From contig CALVER010000065.1 in the NCBI GenBank assembly GCA_944326625.1, positions 1 to 7,441 on the forward strand: a stretch of 7,441 nucleotides of DNA, read 5' to 3'. Numbering within the stretch: the first letter of the stretch is position 1; every line of letters starts with the position of its first letter. The DNA comes from Candidatus Gastranaerophilales bacterium (GTDB lineage Bacteria > Cyanobacteriota > Vampirovibrionia > Gastranaerophilales > Gastranaerophilaceae). The notes beneath the pieces are model-generated. The model was not told the DNA's origin, made no database searches, and saw nothing but the letters and a program-made list of their open reading frames with translations. The translations under genes were made by a program, and so were the position numbers. Shown piece by piece: positions 1 to 6,876 of the stretch.

Positions 1-549
1 GACGAAGATACAGGAAAAACCATATATGACAGAAGCGGTAACGACATAATAGCAGAACGTTTAAGAAAATATTTAAGAGTATCTAAAATTTGTGAATCCG
101 GTAAAGTATGCTACCCGGGTGCATCATATAATATAGCAGGTGATAAATTAACTGAGGCTAACAGTGTATTTAACGAGGGAAATGATACTTCACCTTCCTC
201 AAATTTCTTTTTGCACGACGGTACCTTTGTTGCTCCGGGCTGGTATGAAGGAGGTTCGGCAAACGCTTCTTACTGGGGGACGATTTATGTGGTTTTACCG
301 CTGGGAAAAGATAATATACTCGGAAAAACAAAATTTTATTTCAGGTACAATGCAAAAGGCCTTTTCCCAACAGGTGCTAAAGATGATCCAGCTTATAGGT
401 TTGAAGACAGCTGTGATCCTTCCGACCATAAGACTACATCAGGACAGCACTGTACTGCGTGGGTGATTTATAATAAGAATATGGATTACCTGCACTGCCG
501 TGACAAACTTTCATGGGAAGGCGCACATTCCTGCAAAGAGGCTGAATAG
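1..549 (+). CDS. Pilin-like (prepilin-type) secreted protein, C-terminal part
   Basis: The reading frame is open from the first base to a TAG at 547-549, giving 182 residues; the true start lies outside the window. Six cysteines (31, 37, 138, 151, 166, 178 of the visible part) suggest disulfides and export. The C-terminus carries a block of the form CTAWVIYN-MDYLHC followed by an LSW-G-SC ending (residues 151-178). I associate this with the prepilin-type N-methylation proteins that are abundant in Gastranaerophilales. An early segment with AERLRKYLRV and two close cysteines fits the helix-to-head region of such proteins. The diagnostic N-terminal prepilin peptidase site and hydrophobic helix are not in view, so the family call rests on memory of the C-terminal pattern. 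A likely role is a minor pilin or pseudopilin on the cell surface. The stop lies 4 bases from the stop of the convergent GntR-type gene. An internal TTG at 211 in the same frame is not the start. Confidence 0.6.
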   Translation, partial: DEDTGKTIYDRSGNDIIAERLRKYLRVSKICESGKVCYPGASYNIAGDKLTEANSVFNEGNDTSPSSNFFLHDGTFVAPGWYEGGSANASYWGTIYVVLPLGKDNILGKTKFYFRYNAKGLFPTGAKDDPAYRFEDSCDPSDHKTTSGQHCTAWVIYNKNMDYLHCRDKLSWEGAHSCKEAE

Positions 550-553
550 GGAA

Positions 554-1690
554 TTAATTTTTGTAAATTTCCGCATACTGCGGGTTAACGGCGAGCCATT
601 TGAAGGTTTGTTCTTCAGTTTCGGGAATATCTATTACAAATGTGCCGCCGTAACGTCCGCGGGAAAATACCAGATAACCTTCTTTTGCAAGGTTATGAAA
701 TGCTTTGCGGATTGTGTTCGGGCTTAAGTCCATTTGTTTGGACAATTCTGTTATAGACGGCAATTTCATTCCAACGGAATAATTTTCCGCAATCATTTTT
801 TTGATATTGTGCTGGGTTTTTTCGTAATAATAAAACGCGGTGTCCTGTGCGGGGGCAAAAATTGATGTTTCGCGGCGCTGTTCAACCGTCATTTCGTTCG
901 GCATTTTTATAACCGTTGTTCCGTAACGTCCCCTGCGCGCAAGCAAAATGCCTTCATTGATAAGTATTTTTAATGCGTCATGAATTGTCTTGATGCTTGC
1001 CTGTAATTCTTTTGCTAATTTATCGTGGGCAGGCATTTTGTCTCCGACCTTTAAATTTTGGGCAATGTATTTTTTTAAATCGTTTTCCACTTTTGTAACC
1101 AATGTCTCGTTTTTGTTTGCTTCATTTATGGAAAAATCAGTTTTATTTAAAATCCAGCCTGTTTCTTTGGAATTTTTAAACTTGTGGGTTAATATGCCTT
1201 TGGAACAGAGATTTTCAAGCGCAAGCCTTGTCGTATTAGGCGAACAGCCGATATTTTCGGCAATTATCCTTGATGAAGGCAGGCTTTTGCCTATATTGAA
1301 GTTATTGGATTTTATGTATTTTTTAATTTCTTCAATTGCGTTTTCGCGTTTTGAAGTGAGTTTTCGCATAGAAGGTGCTGTTGCAGCGGATTTTACAAGA
1401 GTGCCGATGCATTGTTTGGATTCGACATAACCGGAATCTTCAAGGTATCTGAGTGCGTTTTGGATTGTGCCGATGCTTACTCCGAGCATGTAGGCAAATT
1501 CGGCTTTTGAAGGCAAAAGGTTATTAATCTGAATTCTGCCTGAGGCCAAATCTTCCTTAATCCATTCCATAAGCCATTTTCCGATTGTAACTGCTTTGGA
1601 CTCGGTTATGTTTTTTAAATCAGGATAATCTTTTGTGATATCGCTGATTTGGATTCTTTTTAAATCGTTTTTTTTGATAAAATTTTGCAT
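554..1690 (-). CDS. GntR-type regulator with four tandem winged-helix domains
   Basis: The product is a cytoplasmic DNA-binding protein of 378 residues from the ATG at 1690. A GTG at 1699 in the same frame would add three residues (381 aa; numbering below uses this longer form). The ATG is preferred because GGTGG sits 5 bases upstream and the predicted leader is then 12 bases. Four GntR-like winged-helix units can be read, at about 36-104, 117-186, 199-267 and 292-359. Each has the [LM]-P-[SA] turn (P63, P141, P223, P314) and a recognition helix of the form S-x-x-T-x-x-x-A-[LF]-x-x-L-x-x-x-G (starting at S75, S153, S235, S326). Units 3 and 4 have full wings with RGRYG; the wings of units 1 and 2 are degenerate. 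Known GntR subfamilies (FadR, HutC, MocR, YtrA, AraR) pair one winged helix with an effector domain. None is seen here, and after unit 4 only about 20 residues remain. Targets and ligand are unknown. The promoter and half-sites upstream suggest autoregulation. Confidence 0.85.
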   Translation of the reverse strand: MQNFIKKNDLKRIQISDITKDYPDLKNITESKAVTIGKWLMEWIKEDLASGRIQINNLLPSKAEFAYMLGVSIGTIQNALRYLEDSGYVESKQCIGTLVKSAATAPSMRKLTSKRENAIEEIKKYIKSNNFNIGKSLPSSRIIAENIGCSPNTTRLALENLCSKGILTHKFKNSKETGWILNKTDFSINEANKNETLVTKVENDLKKYIAQNLKVGDKMPAHDKLAKELQASIKTIHDALKILINEGILLARRGRYGTTVIKMPNEMTVEQRRETSIFAPAQDTAFYYYEKTQHNIKKMIAENYSVGMKLPSITELSKQMDLSPNTIRKAFHNLAKEGYLVFSRGRYGGTFVIDIPETEEQTFKWLAVNPQYAEIYKN

Positions 1691-1708
1691 ACACACCACC
1701 GTTTTTTA

Positions 1709-1737
1709 ATAATACACTATGTATAAAAAAACATCAA
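1709..1737 (-). promoter_or_regulatory. Sigma-70-type promoter of the four-domain GntR-type gene
   Basis: Read on the minus strand, TTGATG (1732-1737) and TATTAT (1709-1714) are separated by exactly 17 bases. The predicted transcription start is near 1702, leaving a leader of about 12 bases before the ATG at 1690. This is a strong match to the housekeeping consensus, though AT-rich spacers produce such matches by chance more often than GC-rich ones. Confidence 0.6.
1712..1724. promoter_or_regulatory. Candidate operator: perfect 5-bp inverted repeat over the promoter
   Basis: ATACACTATGTAT consists of ATACA and TGTAT arms around a 3-base centre. It overlaps the upstream part of the -10 box and the spacer of the GntR-type gene's promoter, where a bound protein would block RNA polymerase. 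Exact GTGTAT half-sites lie nearby at 1689-1694 and 1752-1757 as well as in this palindrome. That its own product binds here is inference; GntR-family proteins often autoregulate through short inverted repeats. Confidence 0.4.
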
Positions 1738-1820
1738 GATATTTTTTGCCGGTGTATTAAGATTGATTAAGAAATTTTCTGTTGTATGCAGATTTTGCAG
1801 AGCAAAGGAAAAATTTGTTA

Positions 1821-2984
1821 TCAGCTGTTATAAGCCTTGAAGAATTCTTCAAGCAATTTTTGGCCCTGAAGCATTGTTTTGTAATCCACATATTCTTTTG
1901 CGGAGTGCATATTGCAGACGGTTGCAAGCCCGACAAGATAGGGGGCGAATTTTTCGCCTGACGCATTTGTTTGGTTTGCGTAAATATGAGTTTCCGCACC
2001 AGCGTGGAATGATGAAATTTCAGGGGTTATGCCTGTTTTTTTTGCAACGGCTTCGAACAAAAGCGGGATGTAATTGTCGTCAACTTTTTCAAATGCGGGC
2101 ATGTGTTCTTCAAAAGTTATTTCAGCTTCCGCAATTCCGCGGTAATCTCTGTTGAATTCTTCAACGATAAATTTCATCAAATTTTTCAATTCTTCTTCTT
2201 TTTCGACGCTGGAACTTCTGATAGAATAAGTTGCTTCCCCGTGAGTATTGATAATATTTGTAACGTTAAGGTCGCCTGCTGAAATTCCGCCGATATTGCA
2301 GGAGGTTACAACTTTACCGTCTTCTGAGTGGAAAACGCCCTGCGGCAGGTCAGAAACCAAATCCGCAAGCAGTTTTGCAGCATTTTCTCTTGTCGCATCA
2401 CCTATATCAATACCTGAATGACCGCCTTTGAACGCATTCAGTTCAAGTTTTGCATTGGTGTAGCTTGCGCCGGATGTCAAAAGTTGTCCGAGGCTGTCAC
2501 TGTCAAGCACAAGCACATATTTGGATTTGATTTTTGAAAAATCAACGTGCTTAATCCCAGTCATGCCGGATTCTTCGTCACGTGTGAATACAACTTCAAG
2601 CCCGCCGTGCTTGTAATCCTTGTCATTTGCGAGTTTTTTTGCAAAATAAAGTGCGTTAGCAACGCCTGCTTTATCGTCAGCACCGAGGGTTCTGCCGTCA
2701 GCTTTAATCAAATCACCGTCAAGCATAATTTTTACGGCAGAATCATCGCCGATTACATCCAGATGCGCTGATAAAAGCAGCGGAATTTTTTTCTCGGCTG
2801 TCGGTTCAATATATATGTGAATATTTTTGTAGTCATCCAATTCACACGGGATATTGTTGGCTTTGCAGTAATCAACAATCCGGTTAATTACGTTTTCTTC
2901 GCCCAGCGAAGGTGACGGAATTTGCGCTAAATCGCAGAATAAATCAATTAATTCGTGTTCTTTTCTTAATGTTTGTATATCCAT
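1821..2984 (-). CDS. Peptidase T-like M20 family zinc metallopeptidase
   Basis: This is a cytoplasmic aminopeptidase-like enzyme of 387 residues, close to the family's usual 370-410. The M20 di-zinc site can be read directly: H74 with D76 in SAHLDV, the bridging D103 in LGADDKAG, the catalytic E137 and ligand E138 in TRDEESG, D161 in VLDSD and H360 in NMHSAKEYV. The GGHSG stretch near 187-191 begins the inserted dimerisation (lid) domain, which runs to about residue 290. The GADDKAG form and overall pattern fit peptidase T and the PepT-like proteins such as Bacillus YqjE, so it probably trims N-terminal residues from di- or tripeptides. True tripeptidase specificity cannot be told from other M20 specificities here, so no symbol is given. 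The ATG at 2984 is supported by AGAAGG (2992-2997) 7 bases upstream and its own promoter. It is separate from mutS2, whose stop lies 72 bases upstream. Confidence 0.9.
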   Translation of the reverse strand: MDIQTLRKEHELIDLFCDLAQIPSPSLGEENVINRIVDYCKANNIPCELDDYKNIHIYIEPTAEKKIPLLLSAHLDVIGDDSAVKIMLDGDLIKADGRTLGADDKAGVANALYFAKKLANDKDYKHGGLEVVFTRDEESGMTGIKHVDFSKIKSKYVLVLDSDSLGQLLTSGASYTNAKLELNAFKGGHSGIDIGDATRENAAKLLADLVSDLPQGVFHSEDGKVVTSCNIGGISAGDLNVTNIINTHGEATYSIRSSSVEKEEELKNLMKFIVEEFNRDYRGIAEAEITFEEHMPAFEKVDDNYIPLLFEAVAKKTGITPEISSFHAGAETHIYANQTNASGEKFAPYLVGLATVCNMHSAKEYVDYKTMLQGQKLLEEFFKAYNS

Positions 2985-3023
2985 GAGGATGCCTTCTTTC
3001 TTTTTTTACTAATTTTTAGTTAT

Positions 3024-3052
3024 ATAATACCACACAAAATTACTTCTGTAAA
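3024..3052 (-). promoter_or_regulatory. Extended -10 promoter of the peptidase gene
   Basis: On the minus strand, TTTACA (3047-3052) and TATTAT (3024-3029) are separated by 17 bases, with TGG directly before the -10 box as an extended -10 element. The predicted start near 3017 gives a leader of about 33 bases containing the ribosome site at 2992-2997. It sits wholly in the short gap after mutS2, so the peptidase gene can be transcribed independently of mutS2. Confidence 0.6.
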
Positions 3053-3056
3053 TATG

Positions 3057-5423
3057 CTAATTGATATCCACGACACTGACGCCGTCTCCGCCCTCTGAGT
3101 CTTCTCCGGGGCGGAATTTTGCAACGTATGGAGAAGTGGACAAAAAGTCGCGGACGGCTGATTTGAGGGCACCTGTGCCATGCCCGTGGATAATTGTAAC
3201 GGGTGAAAGGTTTGCAAGACTTGCCTTATCAAGGTAAAATTCAAGGCTGTCAAGAGCGTCTTCCACTCTGTAACCTCTTAAATCAAGCGTGTTTGAGATG
3301 TTAAGCCGTTTTAATTCGAATTTTTCAAAGCTGCTCGGTGTATAAATTTTGACGGGTTCTTTGTAGTTTTCGTCAAGCACTGCAAGCTTTTCGGTTTTAA
3401 TTTTGGTTTTTATATTGCCCATTTGAACAAAAACATTGCCATGCCTGTCGGGTTTGGAGAGCACTGTGACGGGCTGGTGAAGTTCTTTGAGCATGACTTT
3501 GTCATTGGGGTTAACTTTATCCCAATCAATTTCGAGGTATTTTTGTTTTTCGTCATGGTCTGAGATTTTGCCTCTAAAATCCTGTTCGAGTTTTGCAAGA
3601 CGGGCGTAAGAACGGCGGGCGATTTTTTCGGATTTTTCGCGGCGGAGTTCGTCTAAAATATCCTTAATCTCCGCTTTTACGGTTAAAAGCTCGCGGTCAA
3701 ACTTGTCTTTTATTGTTTTAATTGTCTTTTTCTTGTCTTTTTTAAGCGCGGAGAGGTTTTCTTCGTATTCCTGTTTAACGGAGAGGGAAGATTCTTTTAA
3801 TTCTTCGGCTTCTTCAAGATTTTTGGACAACTGCATTTGAGTTTCCTGAAGTTTTTCAACCACAAGAATTGAGGGATCTTTTTGGGATACGAGAATATTT
3901 TTGGCTCTGTCGACAATTTCTTTGTCAAGCCCGAGGTTTGACGAAATTGCGATGGCGTTGCTCAGACCAGGAATTCCCAAAAGGAGTTTGTAGGTGGGTT
4001 TTAGTGAATCCGTATCAAATTCCACAGAGGCATTTTTAAAATACGGGTTAACGTATTCGAGTGATTTGAGCTCACCGTAATGGGTTGTGACGGTTGAAAA
4101 TACATTTTTCCCGGCCAGATATTCAAGAATAACCTGAGCGAGAACAGCGCCTTCCACAGGATCTGTTCCCGCACAGATTTCATCAAGAAGGATAAAAGTT
4201 TCGTCGTTGGATTTGTTAACTATTTCAATAATATTTGTCATGTGGGATGAAAACGTTGAAAGGCTCTGCTGAATACTCTGGGCGTCGCCTATATCCGCAA
4301 AAATATTTTTGAAAGGATAGAGTTTGGCATTTGTCGCAGGCAGAAACATGCCGGCTTTTGCCATAATAAGGAAAAGTCCGATTGTCTTTAGCGTAACAGT
4401 TTTTCCTCCCGTGTTGGAGCCGGTTATGATAACCGATTTGTAATCGCGTCCGATTTCAAAGTCGTTTGCAACAACGTTTTCGACCGTTCCGATTAAAAGC
4501 GGATGCCGCATATTCTCAAAAATTACCTCTTTTTCGGAAAGAATTTCAGGTTCCGCTGCCTGAATTTTTACGGCATAACGGGCTTTTGCAAAGTGAAAAT
4601 CAATCTGTGCAAGCAGTTTTTCGGAGGCTTTAAGCTCTGTAATCTGCATTTTTACAAGATTTGTAAGTTCAACGAGAATTTTTATCAATTCAGAATGGAT
4701 TTTTGATTTAATTTCGCGGATTTTGTTATTAATCGGGACAATTTGTTCGGGTTCTATATAAAAAGTTTTGCTGGTTGCGGAAACGTCGTGGACAATCCCC
4801 GGGACTTTGCTTTTTGAAGATGCCATAACCTGAAAAACAATTCTGTCGTCGCGGGTTGTGTAGATATTTTCCTGCAGGTGCTTGGAAAAATCAGTAGACG
4901 TCATAAGCTCATTAACTTTTGTTTTGAGATTTTTTTCGGTTTCGTTCAAAGATGCAAAAAGCCCTTTAAGCTCCGGCGTTGCATCGTGTTTTATGTTCAA
5001 TGTGTCGTCAAAGGTTGAAAAAATCTTTTCTTCAAGCTCCTTATCAACGATTAAATCCCTTGAAATTTTGTAAAGACAGGTGTCCGGAAGGGTGTTTTCC
5101 GTAAGAAATTTCTTAACAAGCCTTGATGTCCTGAAAGTTTTTGCAATGTCGTTGAGTTCTTCTTCGTTCAGATAGCTTGAAAACGAATTTTTTTCGATTT
5201 TTTCAATATTCGCAATAAATTCGACCGGAATATCAAGCGCCGTGTCCAGAATTCTTTTAGCCTCTTTTGTAAATTCCAGCTGTGATTTAATCTCATCCGC
5301 CGTATCAAAAATTTTCGCATTCAGACAAAGCTCCCTGCTTTGCGGAGTTTTTGCAAAATTTGACAACTTTTCAAGCACTTTGTCAAATTCCAATGCTTTA
5401 AGACTTTTCGATACAATATCCAT
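3057..5423 (-). CDS. mutS2: MutS2 ATPase with C-terminal Smr domain
   Basis: The product is 788 residues from the ATG at 5423; a TTG at 5441 would give 794, the numbering used here. The ATG is preferred because the sequence then opens MDIVSKSLKALEFDKV, like Bacillus MutS2. Domains in order: clamp/lever region to about 300; ATPase with Walker A GSNTGGKT (341-348), signature STFSSHM (395-401), Walker B FILLDE (416-421) and TTHYGELK (452-459); a Lys/Glu-rich coiled coil about 525-630; a KOW/SH3-like segment about 642-690; and an Smr domain from about 717 with LDLRG (719-723) and IIHGHGTGALK (750-760). There is no mismatch-recognition domain, as is normal for MutS2. The family is linked to suppression of recombination and, as Bacillus RqcU, to splitting collided ribosomes; which role applies here is not visible. 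The LDLRG and HGxG motifs suggest that the Smr nuclease is intact. No ribosome-binding site precedes the start. Confidence 0.96.
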   Translation of the reverse strand: MDIVSKSLKALEFDKVLEKLSNFAKTPQSRELCLNAKIFDTADEIKSQLEFTKEAKRILDTALDIPVEFIANIEKIEKNSFSSYLNEEELNDIAKTFRTSRLVKKFLTENTLPDTCLYKISRDLIVDKELEEKIFSTFDDTLNIKHDATPELKGLFASLNETEKNLKTKVNELMTSTDFSKHLQENIYTTRDDRIVFQVMASSKSKVPGIVHDVSATSKTFYIEPEQIVPINNKIREIKSKIHSELIKILVELTNLVKMQITELKASEKLLAQIDFHFAKARYAVKIQAAEPEILSEKEVIFENMRHPLLIGTVENVVANDFEIGRDYKSVIITGSNTGGKTVTLKTIGLFLIMAKAGMFLPATNAKLYPFKNIFADIGDAQSIQQSLSTFSSHMTNIIEIVNKSNDETFILLDEICAGTDPVEGAVLAQVILEYLAGKNVFSTVTTHYGELKSLEYVNPYFKNASVEFDTDSLKPTYKLLLGIPGLSNAIAISSNLGLDKEIVDRAKNILVSQKDPSILVVEKLQETQMQLSKNLEEAEELKESSLSVKQEYEENLSALKKDKKKTIKTIKDKFDRELLTVKAEIKDILDELRREKSEKIARRSYARLAKLEQDFRGKISDHDEKQKYLEIDWDKVNPNDKVMLKELHQPVTVLSKPDRHGNVFVQMGNIKTKIKTEKLAVLDENYKEPVKIYTPSSFEKFELKRLNISNTLDLRGYRVEDALDSLEFYLDKASLANLSPVTIIHGHGTGALKSAVRDFLSTSPYVAKFRPGEDSEGGDGVSVVDIN

Positions 5424-5429
5424 AATATT

Positions 5430-5458
5430 ATTAAAGCCCAAGCATAAATTATTTGCAA
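5430..5458 (-). promoter_or_regulatory. Candidate mutS2 promoter, possibly leaderless
   Basis: On the minus strand, TTGCAA (5453-5458) and TTTAAT (5430-5435) are separated by 17 bases. Counting 7 bases past the -10 box places the transcription start at 5423, the A of the mutS2 ATG. This agrees with the absence of a Shine-Dalgarno sequence. The -10 match is moderate (four of six), so another start upstream is possible. Confidence 0.4.
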
Positions 5459-5481
5459 TTGTTATTTTTTACTGCTAAAAT
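5453..5481 (+). promoter_or_regulatory. Extended -10 promoter of the gltA-like gene
   Basis: TTGCAA (5453-5458) and TAAAAT (5476-5481) are separated by 17 bases, with TGC just before the -10 box forming an extended -10 element. The predicted start is near 5488, giving a leader of about 18 bases that contains the strong ribosome-binding site. The -35 box is palindromic and may be shared with mutS2 on the other strand. Confidence 0.6.
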
Positions 5482-5492
5482 AAATACATATA

Positions 5493-5500
5493 AGGGGGAG
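5493..5500 (+). promoter_or_regulatory. Strong ribosome-binding site of the gltA-like gene
   Basis: AGGGGGAG lies 5 bases before the ATG at 5506. It is the clearest Shine-Dalgarno sequence in the window and fixes the start. It contrasts with divergent mutS2, which has none. Confidence 0.8.
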
Positions 5501-5505
5501 AAAAA

Positions 5506-6876
5506 ATGGCAGCTGAAAGACAAAGAGTTAAAGAACAGGATAAAATTCAAAGAAGGCATAATTTTGACCCTGTTGAAAGCAATTTGACCGAAGAACAGGT
5601 GAAAATTGAAGCGTCAAGATGCTTGAATTGCAAAAACCCCAGATGCGTTCAGGGGTGTCCGGTCAATATTCAAATACCCGAATTTATTCATGCAATTAAG
5701 GAGGGAAATTTGGATAAAGCGGGTGAAATTATCCGTGAAACGAGCATGCTGCCGTCAGTATGCGGAAGAGTTTGTCCGCAGGAAAGACAATGTGAAGGCA
5801 ACTGTATTCTCGGGATTAAGGGCGAAGCTGTTTCAATCGGTGCGCTTGAACGGTATGTGGGCGATAATACAAAAGCTGAAACCCCCGAAATTAAACCCTC
5901 AGGCAAAAAAGTTGCGATTGTAGGTTCCGGCTGTGCGGGGATTACGGCGGCTGCGGATTTAAGAAAAGCAGGGCATGAAGTTGTTGTTTTTGAAGCACTT
6001 CACGCACTCGGGGGCGTATTAAGATACGGAATTCCGCCTTTCAGACTTCCCAGAACGGTTCTTGACAGAGAAATTACAAACCTTAAAAACATGGGCGTTG
6101 AATTCAAAACAAATGTTGTTGTCGGAAAATCAATTACCTTGAAACAATTGAAAGAGGACGGATTTGACGCAATATTTATCTGTTCCGGCGCAGGATTACC
6201 GAAAATGCTCCATGTTCCGGGCGAAAACCTTAACGGAGTATTTTCCGCAAACGAATTTTTGACACGCGTAAACTTGATGCATGCAGGACAACCGGACAGC
6301 CCGACACCTTTAAAAGTCGGCAAAAAAGCTGCCGTGTTCGGCGGCGGTAATGTTGCGATGGATGCTGCAAGAACAGCCGTCAGAGTCGGGTTTGAAGAAG
6401 TTTACATAATTTACCGCAGAACTGAAAAGGAACTTCCCGCACGCCTTGAAGAAATCAGGCATGCAAAAGAAGAAGGCATAATTTTCAAATTCCTTTACGC
6501 ACCCAAGGAGATTTTAGGTGAAGAAGGTTACGTAAAAGGCGTTGAGCTTGAGGTTATGGAGCTTGGCGAACCCGATGAAAGCGGACGCAGACGTCCTGTT
6601 TCAACCGGCAAAACAGAGGTTATGGAGCTTGATACCGTAATCGTCGCGCTCGGCACCGGCCCGAATCCGATTATCCAAAAGTCTGCCGAGGCGGAAGGGC
6701 TGGAAATTATTACCGACAAAAAAGGCTATATTACGGTTGACGGTGAAACAAGAGCTACAAATATTCCCACGGTTTACGCCGGAGGCGACGTGGCTCCTGT
6801 CGGTGAATCCAATGCAATTAACGCTATGGGAGCAGGCAAAAAAGCAGCTAAAGCGATAAATGAATTACTTAAATAA
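5506..6876 (+). CDS. gltA: NADPH-dependent glutamate synthase (GltA/GltD family) flavoprotein
   Basis: This is a cytoplasmic flavoenzyme of 456 residues, the usual length for single-subunit GltA-type and GltD-type proteins. An N-terminal iron-sulfur domain carries C39, C42, C47 and C51, then C86, C90, C96 and C100, enough for two [4Fe-4S] clusters. The FAD-binding Rossmann motif is VGSGCAG (139-145). The NADPH-binding motif GGGNVAMDAAR (279-289) is followed by YRRTEKELPAR (303-313), whose arginine pair is typical of NADPH preference. The C-terminal FAD motif is YAGGDVAPVGESNAI (424-438). Homologs pass electrons from NADPH to a glutamate synthase large subunit, act as homomeric GltA, or serve as the NfnB subunit of ferredoxin:NADP oxidoreductase. 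No gltB or nfnA partner adjoins it, so the electron partner is unknown and the symbol is by family. The family's usual GxGPAG has Cys143 in place of Pro. It overlaps the next gene by 17 bases. Confidence 0.9.
   Translation: MAAERQRVKEQDKIQRRHNFDPVESNLTEEQVKIEASRCLNCKNPRCVQGCPVNIQIPEFIHAIKEGNLDKAGEIIRETSMLPSVCGRVCPQERQCEGNCILGIKGEAVSIGALERYVGDNTKAETPEIKPSGKKVAIVGSGCAGITAAADLRKAGHEVVVFEALHALGGVLRYGIPPFRLPRTVLDREITNLKNMGVEFKTNVVVGKSITLKQLKEDGFDAIFICSGAGLPKMLHVPGENLNGVFSANEFLTRVNLMHAGQPDSPTPLKVGKKAAVFGGGNVAMDAARTAVRVGFEEVYIIYRRTEKELPARLEEIRHAKEEGIIFKFLYAPKEILGEEGYVKGVELEVMELGEPDESGRRRPVSTGKTEVMELDTVIVALGTGPNPIIQKSAEAEGLEIITDKKGYITVDGETRATNIPTVYAGGDVAPVGESNAINAMGAGKKAAKAINELLK

Noticed and set aside
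164..466. 100-codon plus-strand open frame inside the pilin-like gene
   Set aside because: It overlaps the pilin-like frame, which has the coherent Cys-rich C-terminus and runs unbroken from the window edge.
571..583. Perfect hairpin CCGCA-TAC-TGCGG just after the convergent stops, a possible terminator
   Set aside because: No T-tract follows on either strand, and the bases encode the last residues of the GntR-type protein.
990..1430. 146-codon open frame on the plus strand inside the GntR-type gene
   Set aside because: It is antisense to a protein with clear domain structure, has no ribosome site, and its translation shows no recognisable motif.
1794..1806. Hairpin TTTGC-AGA-GCAAA downstream of the peptidase gene
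   Set aside because: The stem is only 5 bp and AT-rich, with no T-run after it on the minus strand; too weak to call a terminator.
5424..5441. TTG start for mutS2 at 5441
   Set aside because: It adds six residues not expected from the Bacillus MutS2 N-terminus and has no ribosome site; the ATG at 5423 fits better.
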